NCBI GenBank assembly: GCA_024709105.1
Contig: JANJXJ010000224.1
Location: 1-45,539, forward strand
DNA length: 45,539 bases
Direction: 5' to 3'
DNA from: Lentimicrobium sp.
GTDB taxonomy: Bacteria > Bacteroidota > Bacteroidia > Bacteroidales > Lentimicrobiaceae
Position 1 is the stretch's first letter. Each line of letters begins with the position of its first letter. Below are positions 17,109 through 24,678 of the stretch, piece by piece. The notes under the pieces are model-generated. The model ran no database searches. It was not told the DNA's origin and was given only the letters and a program-made list of their open reading frames with translations. The position numbers and the translations under genes were made by a program.

Positions 17109-17186
17109 AGAGTTAAGTTTTCTAATGATGATAAGTTTATGCAAATATCATCTTTTTCTATGAAATTCAGAGTCTTCAGGAAACTT

Positions 17187-17969
17187 TTATTGATGCAATC
17201 GCATAATAAGCCGTGTAACAAAACTGCGCGGGTAAAATCTGATGGTAAAAATGAGGAAACGGTTCATCATTCCGTGAATAGCCAGGCGCTTCCCGTTCAT
17301 CATGGATTTATAGCCATACTCAGCCAGCTCTGTTGCTGTGGCAGGTTTCATCATTTTCATCAGGGCGGGTTCCCTGAATTCTGCTCTTTTCTGGAAACCG
17401 GTATCTACCGGGCCGGGACACAGGGTGGTTAAAGTTACTCCGCTTCCCTGTATTTCGGTGGCTATGGCTTCGCCGAATGAAAGAACAAAAGCCTTGGATG
17501 CATAATACACCGACATCAGTGGTCCGGGCATAAACGAAGCTACTGAAGCAACATTCATTATTTTCCCTGATTTTGCTTTGCGCATATCAGGAAGAAACTC
17601 GCGGGTAAGATGTGCAAGAGCTGTGATGTTCAAATCAATCATCTGATGGTTTTTATCCCAGTTGCTGGTTTCAAAAGGGCCGAGGTCGCCAAAACCGGCG
17701 TTATTTACCAGAATTTCGATGTGTAGTTTTTTCTCCCTGATTGTATTAATCAGCTGGGTGCGCTCTTTTTCAACCGAGAGATCAGCCGGAATGCTGATGG
17801 CTTCAATATTGTGATTCTTAGCCAGCTGCCGCGCTATGTTGGTTAATTTTTCCTCTGAACGGGCTGTAAGTATAAGATGATGGCCTTTTGAAGCCATAAG
17901 CACAGCCAGCTCGAAGCCAATTCCTCCGGATGCACCGGTTATGAGTGTGTATGTTTTGCCGGGAGACAT
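17187..17969 (-). CDS. Short-chain dehydrogenase/reductase (SDR)
   Basis: A 260-residue classical SDR. The Rossmann motif TGASGGIGFELA lies at residues 11-22, NNAG follows the fourth strand (VNNAGFGDLG), and the active site has the YYASKAF motif (YxxxK). The arginine after LTA (LTARSEEKL) suggests NADP(H) preference. The C-terminal part (CPGPVDTGFQKRAEF and a basic amphipathic tail) is like the DltE/YqjQ branch of uncertain substrate. It acts in the cytoplasm or at the membrane surface. The start codon lies inside an inverted repeat (17967-17992). Confidence 0.88.
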   Translation of the reverse strand: MSPGKTYTLITGASGGIGFELAVLMASKGHHLILTARSEEKLTNIARQLAKNHNIEAISIPADLSVEKERTQLINTIREKKLHIEILVNNAGFGDLGPFETSNWDKNHQMIDLNITALAHLTREFLPDMRKAKSGKIMNVASVASFMPGPLMSVYYASKAFVLSFGEAIATEIQGSGVTLTTLCPGPVDTGFQKRAEFREPALMKMMKPATATELAEYGYKSMMNGKRLAIHGMMNRFLIFTIRFYPRSFVTRLIMRLHQ

Positions 17970-17992
17970 GAGTATATATTTTAGTACTCATG
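17967..17992 (-). promoter_or_regulatory. Inverted repeat spanning the SDR start codon
   Basis: CATGAGTA (17967-17974) and TACTCATG (17985-17992) are perfect 8-base arms with a 10-base spacer. The first arm contains the start codon, so the repeat is either a repressor site or an mRNA hairpin that hides the start. Confidence 0.4.
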
Positions 17993-18048
17993 TTAACACC
18001 TGTGTAATACGTTTGTTCAGGGGTGAATGTCCTGCCGGCAACACTTTT

Positions 18049-19272
18049 TTAATCTTTTAACATATCCCTTACCGCTTCAATATTTCCGTCGGTAGGAGCG
18101 GGTTCAATACCTAACAGTTTGGCCAGCAGTGAGTAAACATGTACATTGCTGAATGCAGGATGAACATACCCAATTTTAAACGCAGGGCCATCGGCATAAA
18201 AAATGGCATGCATATCGGTGTTCGCCGGGTCGTAGCCGTGAGTACCTCCTGTAAATTTCTTTTTTGGCTTGTTCAGTGTGATGCTCCATGATGAATCTGC
18301 CACCGCAATTACATCCCCAACTCTCGGGTTTTTGCCATAGTTCAGATGATCAGGTACTTCACCTGCTTTCCAAACCGAAATTCCTTCTAATGGCTTGAGG
18401 GCTAAGTAAACAGAGTCGGCATAACTGCCTTCGGCATAAAAATTGAAATTCGGATTTCCGCCTTCCGGCCTCACCGGCCAATGCTCTTTGATGTGCTCAG
18501 AAAGAGCAATATTTTTTTCGGATGTAATCGGGCCCATGCCGTGGTCGGACAGCACAATAAAGTTGATGCAATTGCTGTGCGGCAAAGCCCTGATCCTGTC
18601 GTAAAGTATGCCTGTATAATGATCAATTTCGGTTATGAGTTCAAAGGTTCTTTTGTCATCAGGGCCATAATTATGTCCCACACCATCGGGCTCATGATAA
18701 TAACCCATAATCAGGCGCGGCCTTTTTCCTTCCGGAAGGTTTAACCAGGAAATAATTGTATCAATCCGCTGACTGAACGGAACACTGCCATCGTATTTTT
18801 TCCAGTAGTCGGGTTGCATTCCATTTATGCTGACATCGGTTCCTACCCAGAAATAAGAAGCGGTAATCAGGCCTTGTTTGCGGGCAGTTATCCAAATGGG
18901 TTCACCACCGTAAAATGCCCCGTTGAATCGTGCTTCCTTATTGCCGATGGCATAGGGTTTATCCATCTCACGATCATAAAATGCATTGTTTACTAATCCG
19001 TGATGGTCGGGTACCAGTCCGGTAGCTAATGTATAATGATTTGGAAAGGTTTTGGACGGGAAGGACGGAATCAGTGCTTCTGCTTTAACTCCTGCGGCTG
19101 CAATTTTATTGAGTGCCGGTGTATTGGTTTTAACCGGATAATCCCAGCGAAACCCATCAAGCGAGATAATCACAGTGATTTGTTCATCGTTACACTGCCC
19201 TTTTGAAAGTGAAGGTACAAACAAAACCGTAAGAAGTATCAAACGCACGAGAGGTATTACAAAGTTTTTCAT
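18049..19272 (-). CDS. Ectonucleotide pyrophosphatase/phosphodiesterase (NPP) family, alkaline phosphatase superfamily
   Basis: A 407-residue protein with a signal peptide (about 1-25). The two-metal active site of NPP enzymes is visible: D39 (ISLDGFRWDY), nucleophile T75 with N78 (FPSKTFPNHYTLATG), VLSDHGMG and GGTHGYDP near the C-terminus. Family members hydrolyse nucleotide pyrophosphate or phosphodiester bonds outside the cytoplasm, releasing nucleoside monophosphates for uptake. No sorting domain is present, so the periplasm is the likely location. Neighbouring minus-strand genes show no clear functional link. Confidence 0.92.
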   Translation of the reverse strand: MKNFVIPLVRLILLTVLFVPSLSKGQCNDEQITVIISLDGFRWDYPVKTNTPALNKIAAAGVKAEALIPSFPSKTFPNHYTLATGLVPDHHGLVNNAFYDREMDKPYAIGNKEARFNGAFYGGEPIWITARKQGLITASYFWVGTDVSINGMQPDYWKKYDGSVPFSQRIDTIISWLNLPEGKRPRLIMGYYHEPDGVGHNYGPDDKRTFELITEIDHYTGILYDRIRALPHSNCINFIVLSDHGMGPITSEKNIALSEHIKEHWPVRPEGGNPNFNFYAEGSYADSVYLALKPLEGISVWKAGEVPDHLNYGKNPRVGDVIAVADSSWSITLNKPKKKFTGGTHGYDPANTDMHAIFYADGPAFKIGYVHPAFSNVHVYSLLAKLLGIEPAPTDGNIEAVRDMLKD

Positions 19273-19409
19273 AAAAAAAGTTTAACAAAAAAAACAGTTT
19301 AGTTAAAAGTGGAATTTGATTTAGAGGACAACATTTGAAACAGACACTTTTCCTCTCTGCACAAAAGAAATCTTAACTTATAAAAGATTGGTAGAATGTA
19401 ATAGGAGCC

Positions 19410-19745
19410 TTATCTAAGCAAGACTTCAATTTCCTCTTTCAATTTTGGAAGATGAATCATTAAAATTCCCCAAATATTTTCGTCAGAGATGTTATCGTAG
19501 GCGTGTATAATTTGATTTCTCAATCCTACAATTTTTTTAGCATTTTGTATTGGAAACTCCGGATCAATAGTTAAAATACGGTTGATTGCTTCACCAATGA
19601 TCTCTAAATCTCTTTCAATAGCTCTTTTTAGTTGAATATCACCCGAGTAGTTTTCGAATCGTTTTTCTTTTTCTGTAAAATAAAAGTCTACTTCATCAAT
19701 TGCAGACTTTATATCGAAAAGATATTTAAGAATTTTTTCGTTCAT
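19410..19745 (-). CDS. hepT: HepT-type HEPN toxin
   Basis: A 111-residue helical protein; the start is set at the ATG at 19745 (MNEKILKYLFDIKSAIDEV), overlapping mntA by 20 bases. The HEPN RNase motif RX4HXY is present as RNQIIHAY (R76, H81, Y83). HepT toxins cleave RNA, with tRNA reported for characterised members, and are silenced when the partner MntA attaches AMP to the Tyr of this motif. The adjacent MNT gene makes this a complete pair. The local sequence is visibly richer in A/T than the flanks, consistent with horizontal gain. Confidence 0.9.
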   Translation of the reverse strand: MNEKILKYLFDIKSAIDEVDFYFTEKEKRFENYSGDIQLKRAIERDLEIIGEAINRILTIDPEFPIQNAKKIVGLRNQIIHAYDNISDENIWGILMIHLPKLKEEIEVLLR

Positions 19746-20037
19746 AAACCAGGCTTTTTTCTCTGTCAATAACTTTCCGTAAAACAGGGTTTTTAATTGC
19801 TTGATTTTCTAAAAGATCTACAGGTCTTTGGAAGAGTTTTTCAAGTTCTTCTTTTAATTCCATGTAGTTGTCAAAATAGTCCAATAAGTCCATTTGGAAA
19901 AATTGGATTAAAATATCTACATCACTGTTTTCGTCAAATTTGTCAGTCAGAATAGAACCAAAAAAATACAATTCCTGAACTTTGTGCTTTTCGCAGAGCT
20001 CAATCAATTTGTCTTTATTCAGGTCTATTTGTGTCAT
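19726..20037 (-). CDS. mntA: MntA-type minimal nucleotidyltransferase antitoxin
   Basis: A 103-residue protein with the nucleotidyltransferase signature GSX10DXD: FFGSILTDKF...NSDVDILI (G27, S28, D39, D41). MntA proteins are adenylyltransferases that AMPylate HepT and so neutralise it. The gene is first in the two-gene operon and overlaps hepT by 20 bases, which would couple their synthesis. A close match to the Bacteroidota promoter lies so near the ATG (20042-20072) that the mRNA may be leaderless. Confidence 0.9.
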   Translation of the reverse strand: MTQIDLNKDKLIELCEKHKVQELYFFGSILTDKFDENSDVDILIQFFQMDLLDYFDNYMELKEELEKLFQRPVDLLENQAIKNPVLRKVIDREKSLVYERKNS

Positions 20038-20041
20038 AAAG

Positions 20042-20072
20042 CAAAGATATTAATATTTTGTGATGCAGACAA
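20042..20072 (-). promoter_or_regulatory. Promoter of mntA-hepT, likely leaderless
   Basis: On the minus strand TTG (20072-20070) is followed after 20 bases by TATCTTTG (20049-20042), an exact TAnnTTTG box. The box ends 4 bases before the mntA ATG, so transcription should start at or next to the start codon. Confidence 0.6.
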
Positions 20073-20112
20073 GAATAATCAAACATTGTACCAGGCTGCT
20101 TTTAACTGGTGT

Positions 20113-20142
20113 AAAAAAAAGGAGTCCCGTTTCCGGGACTCC
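20113..20142 (-). terminator. Rho-independent terminator of the Oar-type receptor gene
   Basis: GGAGTCCCG (20121-20129) and CGGGACTCC (20134-20142) form a perfect 9-bp stem with a 4-base loop. In the minus direction it is followed by eight T (20120-20113). It lies 22 bases past the receptor stop. Confidence 0.93.
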
Positions 20143-20164
20143 CTGGAACCAATTTTTCTAAAAA

Positions 20165-23100
20165 TTAGTTGAAGATGTACCTGATGGTAAACTGACCCTG
20201 CCACCTTGAACTCAGGATACCTGAATCGTCGATAGCCCAGATGTCGCCTTTAGGTTTCTGGAATGAAAAACGGGGAGTTGTGTTGTCTTCTTCAAATCCC
20301 TGCATTCTGATAAGAGGATAGTTGCTGTAATAAGCTCCTGAAGCGAAATAGATACGTCCCCAGTCTTTGTTGATCATGTTACCAAGGTTGAAGATATCAA
20401 GTGCAAACTGAAGGGTGTTGCGTTTTCCACCAATGTTTACATAAATATCCTGAGCAATGCGGAAATCGAAGATGTTGGTGAAAGGAACACGTGAGTGATT
20501 TCTTTCAGCATACTGACCACGACGGCCACTCAGATACTCATCGGCTTCGATAAATGCATTGAGGTCTTCCCACTGCTGATCGGCTGTAAGGGTAGACTCT
20601 CCTACAGTAATGTCAACCAGGTTGATATCGCTGCGGTCTTTGGGAACATACATCAATTCAAGGCTCTGATTGTCTTCGCCTAAGAATTTGCTTGATCCGT
20701 CAGCATAACCGTAAGAATACAGTTCGCCGGATTGTCCGGTGTAGAAGAGGGTAAGTGTAGTGGCTGTATGTTTCAGATACTCTTTGCGATAAGAAACATA
20801 ACCTACAATACGATGACCCATGGCGAAGTTGGAAACTGCAAAATCGAGGTCGTTTTTACCACGTACGTTGGGAACCCTCCACTGTGATGAGTTCTGTGAA
20901 GAAACTCCATCGTTCATTGATTTGGCGTTACCATAAGAGTAAGCTAAGCTACCTGCAAAACCTTTGTCGAAGTTTTTCTGCAACTGAGCTGTAATGTTGT
21001 ACGAGTATCCTTTTTTGGTATTTGTGCCGAGGATAATGTCGGTGTAAGCTCTGTTTTTATCAGTAACAGGGTCTTTACCGAGGTCAATTCTGCTCCAGAT
21101 GGGGCGGTCGTCACCGGTACCGGTCAGGGTGCCGTTCTTCACAAAACGAGCGTTATAATAAAGAACGTTGTTTATGTTTTTGGTGTAAGTAAAGTCAACT
21201 GTTCCAACAAGGCCCCAGGGCAATTTGGCGTCAACAGCAACACTGGTGCGGAAAACTTTGGGGAATTTGAAATCTTTGGCAAAGATATCAACCTGGCCTG
21301 AAGGCTGTGTAGGAGGAACTGAAGGCTGCTGATCCCAGTTGGGGTTGAAAATCAGTTCGGGGGAACCTGCAGCGGTAACGCGCATACCACCGGTCATAAC
21401 TGCGTTGTTCTGGAATGATGCTCCCGGCCATACATAAGGAATGCGGCTGGTAAAGAGTCCGGCACCACCACGAATTTGCAAAGTCTGGTCGCCTTTAACA
21501 TCGTAGTTGAAACCAAAGCGGGGGTTCAGCATAATGGCCGGATCTGGCATCTGACCGGTTTTTGCACCTTCAAGATCCCAACCGTTTGCTTCAAGTATGG
21601 GAATTACGTTGTTGTTGAAGTCTTCGTTGAGCGCAGGTGTATCAAGGAACATTGGCATATCCATGCGGAGGCCAAGGGTAACTTTAAATTTGTCGTTAAC
21701 CTGAATCTCATCCTGAGCGTAGAAGCCAATCTGTAATGCATTGAATTCAGCTGCTGCTTTTGATCCGTCACCTGTAATATTATCAACTGCAGAGAAAGTG
21801 CGGTCGAACTGATAGGCAGGCTGTCCGGTAAGGAAATCACTCAGGCTGTTAAATTGGTATGAACCAAATGCCTGACGTACAAAAAGATTGTACATTTTGT
21901 AGAACTCATTGTGGGTTCCAAAGGTGAAGGTGTGTTTTCCTTTGTAGATCTCAAAATTATTGGTCAGGGTAATAATGTCCTGATTGAGCTGATTACCGGT
22001 TGAGAACTCTTCTGATCCAAAATAAATATTTGAATTTCCGTCTTTGATTCTCACATATGGGAAGTTGTTGCCCATAGGGTCGCGGTCGTCGCGCACATAA
22101 GTAAGGCCTACGATAAGGCTGTTGCTCATGCTGCTGCTGATGTTGCTCTTTAACTCAATGGCTGTTGAATTGGTGGTGGAAGGAAAATAAATTCCCGAGT
22201 TGGCAAACCTGAGGTTGGTGGTGCTTGAGTTGGAAGGGCTGGTTTGTTCAGCTTTGGTGTACTGATGGCGAATCATCAATTTGTGAACATTATTGATGTT
22301 CCAGTCAATACGACCAAAGACCTTAGTGCCTTTAAGAGAACGGGTTACATTGGTATATCCTCCGGGATCGTAGCCAAATTCTTTAAGTTTGCTTACCAGT
22401 AGGCCAAGTTCTTCCTGAGTAACTGCACCATTATAGGTTTCGAAGTCAAATGGCTGAGGTGTTTCATCGTTCTGAAGCTCGGCATTTACAAAGAAGAACA
22501 ATTTGTCTTTTACAATAGGTCCGCCCAAACGGAAACCATAAGTATTTGCTGTAAATGGGTTCAGTTTAACGCGATCAAAATCAGGATTGTCAGTTGGAGT
22601 TTTTCCAGCAAGTCCTTCATTACGCATAACATAGTAAGCAGATCCCTGGAATTCGTTGTTACCACGACGGGTTACTGCGTTGATACCAGCACCGGCAAAA
22701 CCTCCCAGTTTTATGTCATAGGGAGCCACCTGAATAGATACCTGATCAAGAATGTCCATGGAGAAAGGTGAAATCCCTGTTTGTCCGCCATTGGTACCCT
22801 GATCGGTAAGTCCGAATACGTCATTGTTTACTGCACCGTCAATATAAATGGCATTGTAGCGATTGTTTGAACCGGCAATTTCAACACCACCAAACTGGGT
22901 AACCCTTGCCTGAGGAGTCAAACGGGTATAGTCAGAGAAATTACGTCCAACAGAAGGCATACGCTCAATGGTCTGCAAACTAACGTTGGTTTCAGCACCT
23001 GTGCGGTTTCCGTCGAAAATATCGTAGCGGGCGCCCACTACTTCAACGCCTTCAAGAGCACTGGCTTTTTCGCTGAGTTTAACACTCAGTTTGTAAGTCT

Positions 23101-23425
23101 GACCCAGATTGAGGTAAACTTCGCTGTTGGTGTAACTTTCAAAACCCACGTACGAAACGGTGATTTTGTATGGTCCGCCAACGTTCATGTTGGGGATACG
23201 GTAGCTGCCATCAACATCGGTAGTAGTACCATACTGTGATCCCGAAGGAGTATGAACTGCTACAACAGTGGCGCCGGGCAGGCTTTCGCCATTGCTTCCG
23301 GTAACTTTACCGTTCATTCCTGATGTGGTAACCTGTGCCATAGCAATAGCCGAGGTCAGCACAAATGCAGCAACAAGCATCATCTGCCTGCCAAAACTGC
23401 GCAACAAATTGTCTGTTTTGCTCAT
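20165..23425 (-). CDS. Oar-like TonB-dependent receptor/porin
   Basis: A 1086-residue outer-membrane protein. A signal peptide ends near residue 30 (IAMAQ); a carboxypeptidase-regulatory-like domain follows (GMNGKVTGSNGESLPGATV...), then a plug (IERMPSVGRNFSDYTRLTPQ, NAIYIDGAVNNDVFGL, GAGINAVTRRGNNEFQGSAYY) and a large beta barrel ending in RWQGQFTIRYIFN. The length and the plug pattern fit the Oar family of Bacteroidota and myxobacteria rather than SusC. Members are abundant outer-membrane proteins whose ligands (peptides or other small polymers, or surface export) are mostly unknown. No SusD partner is adjacent. The gene ends at a strong terminator and appears monocistronic. TAATTTTG at 23555-23548 is a possible -7 box. 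Confidence 0.92.
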   Translation of the reverse strand: MSKTDNLLRSFGRQMMLVAAFVLTSAIAMAQVTTSGMNGKVTGSNGESLPGATVVAVHTPSGSQYGTTTDVDGSYRIPNMNVGGPYKITVSYVGFESYTNSEVYLNLGQTYKLSVKLSEKASALEGVEVVGARYDIFDGNRTGAETNVSLQTIERMPSVGRNFSDYTRLTPQARVTQFGGVEIAGSNNRYNAIYIDGAVNNDVFGLTDQGTNGGQTGISPFSMDILDQVSIQVAPYDIKLGGFAGAGINAVTRRGNNEFQGSAYYVMRNEGLAGKTPTDNPDFDRVKLNPFTANTYGFRLGGPIVKDKLFFFVNAELQNDETPQPFDFETYNGAVTQEELGLLVSKLKEFGYDPGGYTNVTRSLKGTKVFGRIDWNINNVHKLMIRHQYTKAEQTSPSNSSTTNLRFANSGIYFPSTTNSTAIELKSNISSSMSNSLIVGLTYVRDDRDPMGNNFPYVRIKDGNSNIYFGSEEFSTGNQLNQDIITLTNNFEIYKGKHTFTFGTHNEFYKMYNLFVRQAFGSYQFNSLSDFLTGQPAYQFDRTFSAVDNITGDGSKAAAEFNALQIGFYAQDEIQVNDKFKVTLGLRMDMPMFLDTPALNEDFNNNVIPILEANGWDLEGAKTGQMPDPAIMLNPRFGFNYDVKGDQTLQIRGGAGLFTSRIPYVWPGASFQNNAVMTGGMRVTAAGSPELIFNPNWDQQPSVPPTQPSGQVDIFAKDFKFPKVFRTSVAVDAKLPWGLVGTVDFTYTKNINNVLYYNARFVKNGTLTGTGDDRPIWSRIDLGKDPVTDKNRAYTDIILGTNTKKGYSYNITAQLQKNFDKGFAGSLAYSYGNAKSMNDGVSSQNSSQWRVPNVRGKNDLDFAVSNFAMGHRIVGYVSYRKEYLKHTATTLTLFYTGQSGELYSYGYADGSSKFLGEDNQSLELMYVPKDRSDINLVDITVGESTLTADQQWEDLNAFIEADEYLSGRRGQYAERNHSRVPFTNIFDFRIAQDIYVNIGGKRNTLQFALDIFNLGNMINKDWGRIYFASGAYYSNYPLIRMQGFEEDNTTPRFSFQKPKGDIWAIDDSGILSSRWQGQFTIRYIFN

Positions 23426-23653
23426 TTTTGTTGTTTTGGTTAGTTAATTGATTTTGTTCTTGTGTTGGTGTTGTATTTAATCTGAAATTTTTCTGAGTGT
23501 TGTAAATCTTGTTCCAGCAAAGTATTTGATGTTGTTTTTAGCGGTGGCAAAATTAGAACTTTCACTTTTTTTCCGGCAGGGTCAAGAGTTAAGTTATCAT
23601 TAATTCTGAAAAATAGAATCACTATGTTGCGTTTTTGTGAGTTACCTGCCGGT

Positions 23654-24445
23654 TTAGTCCAGATCTATCCGCCTGATTAAACGGAGTTTGTGAGTGTACT
23701 TTCCTTTTGACTTGTCATAAATACCATGATGGTCCACGGGGTCTATTCTTACTTCACCAGAGGCATGGATAATGCTGTTGCTTCCGGTAAGAATGCCCAC
23801 ATGAATTATATTTCCCTCCTCGTTGTCGAAAAATGCGAGATCGCCGGGTTGAGATTCTTCAATGAGATTGACAAGTTGCCCCTGAGTAGCCTGCATACTG
23901 GCATCACGCAACAGCCTGATACCTTTGAGTTTAAAAACCATCTGCACAAGACCTGAACAGTCAATTCCAAATGGTGACCGTCCTCCCCATAAATAAGGAG
24001 TTTTCAGGTAGGAAGCTGCAATTTCAACCACATGTTCATAGTTTGTTGAAGGCATAACCGTTGTTCCTTCCGAAATGTGGTAATCTCCGCCCGGCCCGGC
24101 ATACTTTCCATTAGGTAAAATATAAATGGTGCTTCCCTGCACCAGGGTGAGAGGTGGTAAAGCCCTTGCAGTAAAACTTGCTGTGGTGCCCGAAACCATC
24201 ACAGAACTGCTGTGCGAAAGAATTTCAATGGTTTCCTGACTTAAAGGAACTATCTGTTTTGCACTGCACCATCCGGTATACTGATCATGTAAAGTGGTGA
24301 TCTTTACCCAGTCGTTAAAAGTTTCATGAATTTCAACGATATCGCCAAAAAGGAGCTGATTAACCATCTCGGACCTTTCCGAGGGTTCAGCCCTGACTGC
24401 AGCAAGTGAAAGATAGCAAATGCCTCCGGCCATTGGGTATTGCAA
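23654..24445 (-). CDS. SH3b plus NlpC/P60 cysteine peptidase (YkfC-like), no signal peptide
   Basis: A 263-residue protein. The N-terminal part is an SH3b domain (about residues 8-65: GICYLSLAAVRAEPSERSEM...GDIVEI) and a second SH3-like segment follows. The C-terminal NlpC/P60 domain shows the catalytic Cys (FGIDCSGLVQMVF), the first His (IIHVGILTG) and the third residue region (IIHASGEVRID). The architecture is that of gamma-D-glutamyl-L-diamino acid endopeptidases such as YkfC, which trim murein peptides. The SH3b domain begins almost at the N-terminus, leaving no room for a signal peptide, so a cytoplasmic role in muropeptide recycling is inferred. The start could be Met1 (24445) or Met5 (24433). 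Confidence 0.88.
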   Translation of the reverse strand: MQYPMAGGICYLSLAAVRAEPSERSEMVNQLLFGDIVEIHETFNDWVKITTLHDQYTGWCSAKQIVPLSQETIEILSHSSSVMVSGTTASFTARALPPLTLVQGSTIYILPNGKYAGPGGDYHISEGTTVMPSTNYEHVVEIAASYLKTPYLWGGRSPFGIDCSGLVQMVFKLKGIRLLRDASMQATQGQLVNLIEESQPGDLAFFDNEEGNIIHVGILTGSNSIIHASGEVRIDPVDHHGIYDKSKGKYTHKLRLIRRIDLD

Positions 24446-24615
24446 ACGTTATGTCGGGCAAATATATTGAAATACACATATACAAAGAATTAAAGTAATT
24501 AACAATGAGAGTCATTTTGTTGATAACTTTCCCTTCGTTTGTTTGTTACTTTTTGATTGTGAATGAATTGTGTGTTAAAGTCGCAGTTTTATAAATTTTT
24601 AACCTTTCTCCAAAT

Positions 24616-24646
24616 TTTGCAAATGTCAGAAACCTTTGTAATTTTC
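24616..24646 (+). promoter_or_regulatory. Promoter of the 7TM-HD phosphodiesterase gene
   Basis: TTTG (24616-24619), a 19-base spacer and TAATTTTC (24639-24646, one mismatch to TAnnTTTG). Transcription would start about 25 bases before the ATG at 24679. Confidence 0.5.
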
Positions 24647-24678
24647 GTGGTTCGCAATCACCCTTTTTGCTCAAAAGT

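Noticed and set aside
23440-23622. 60-residue minus-strand open frame upstream of the Oar-type receptor
   Set aside because: It covers the receptor's likely promoter and leader region and has no protein-like features.
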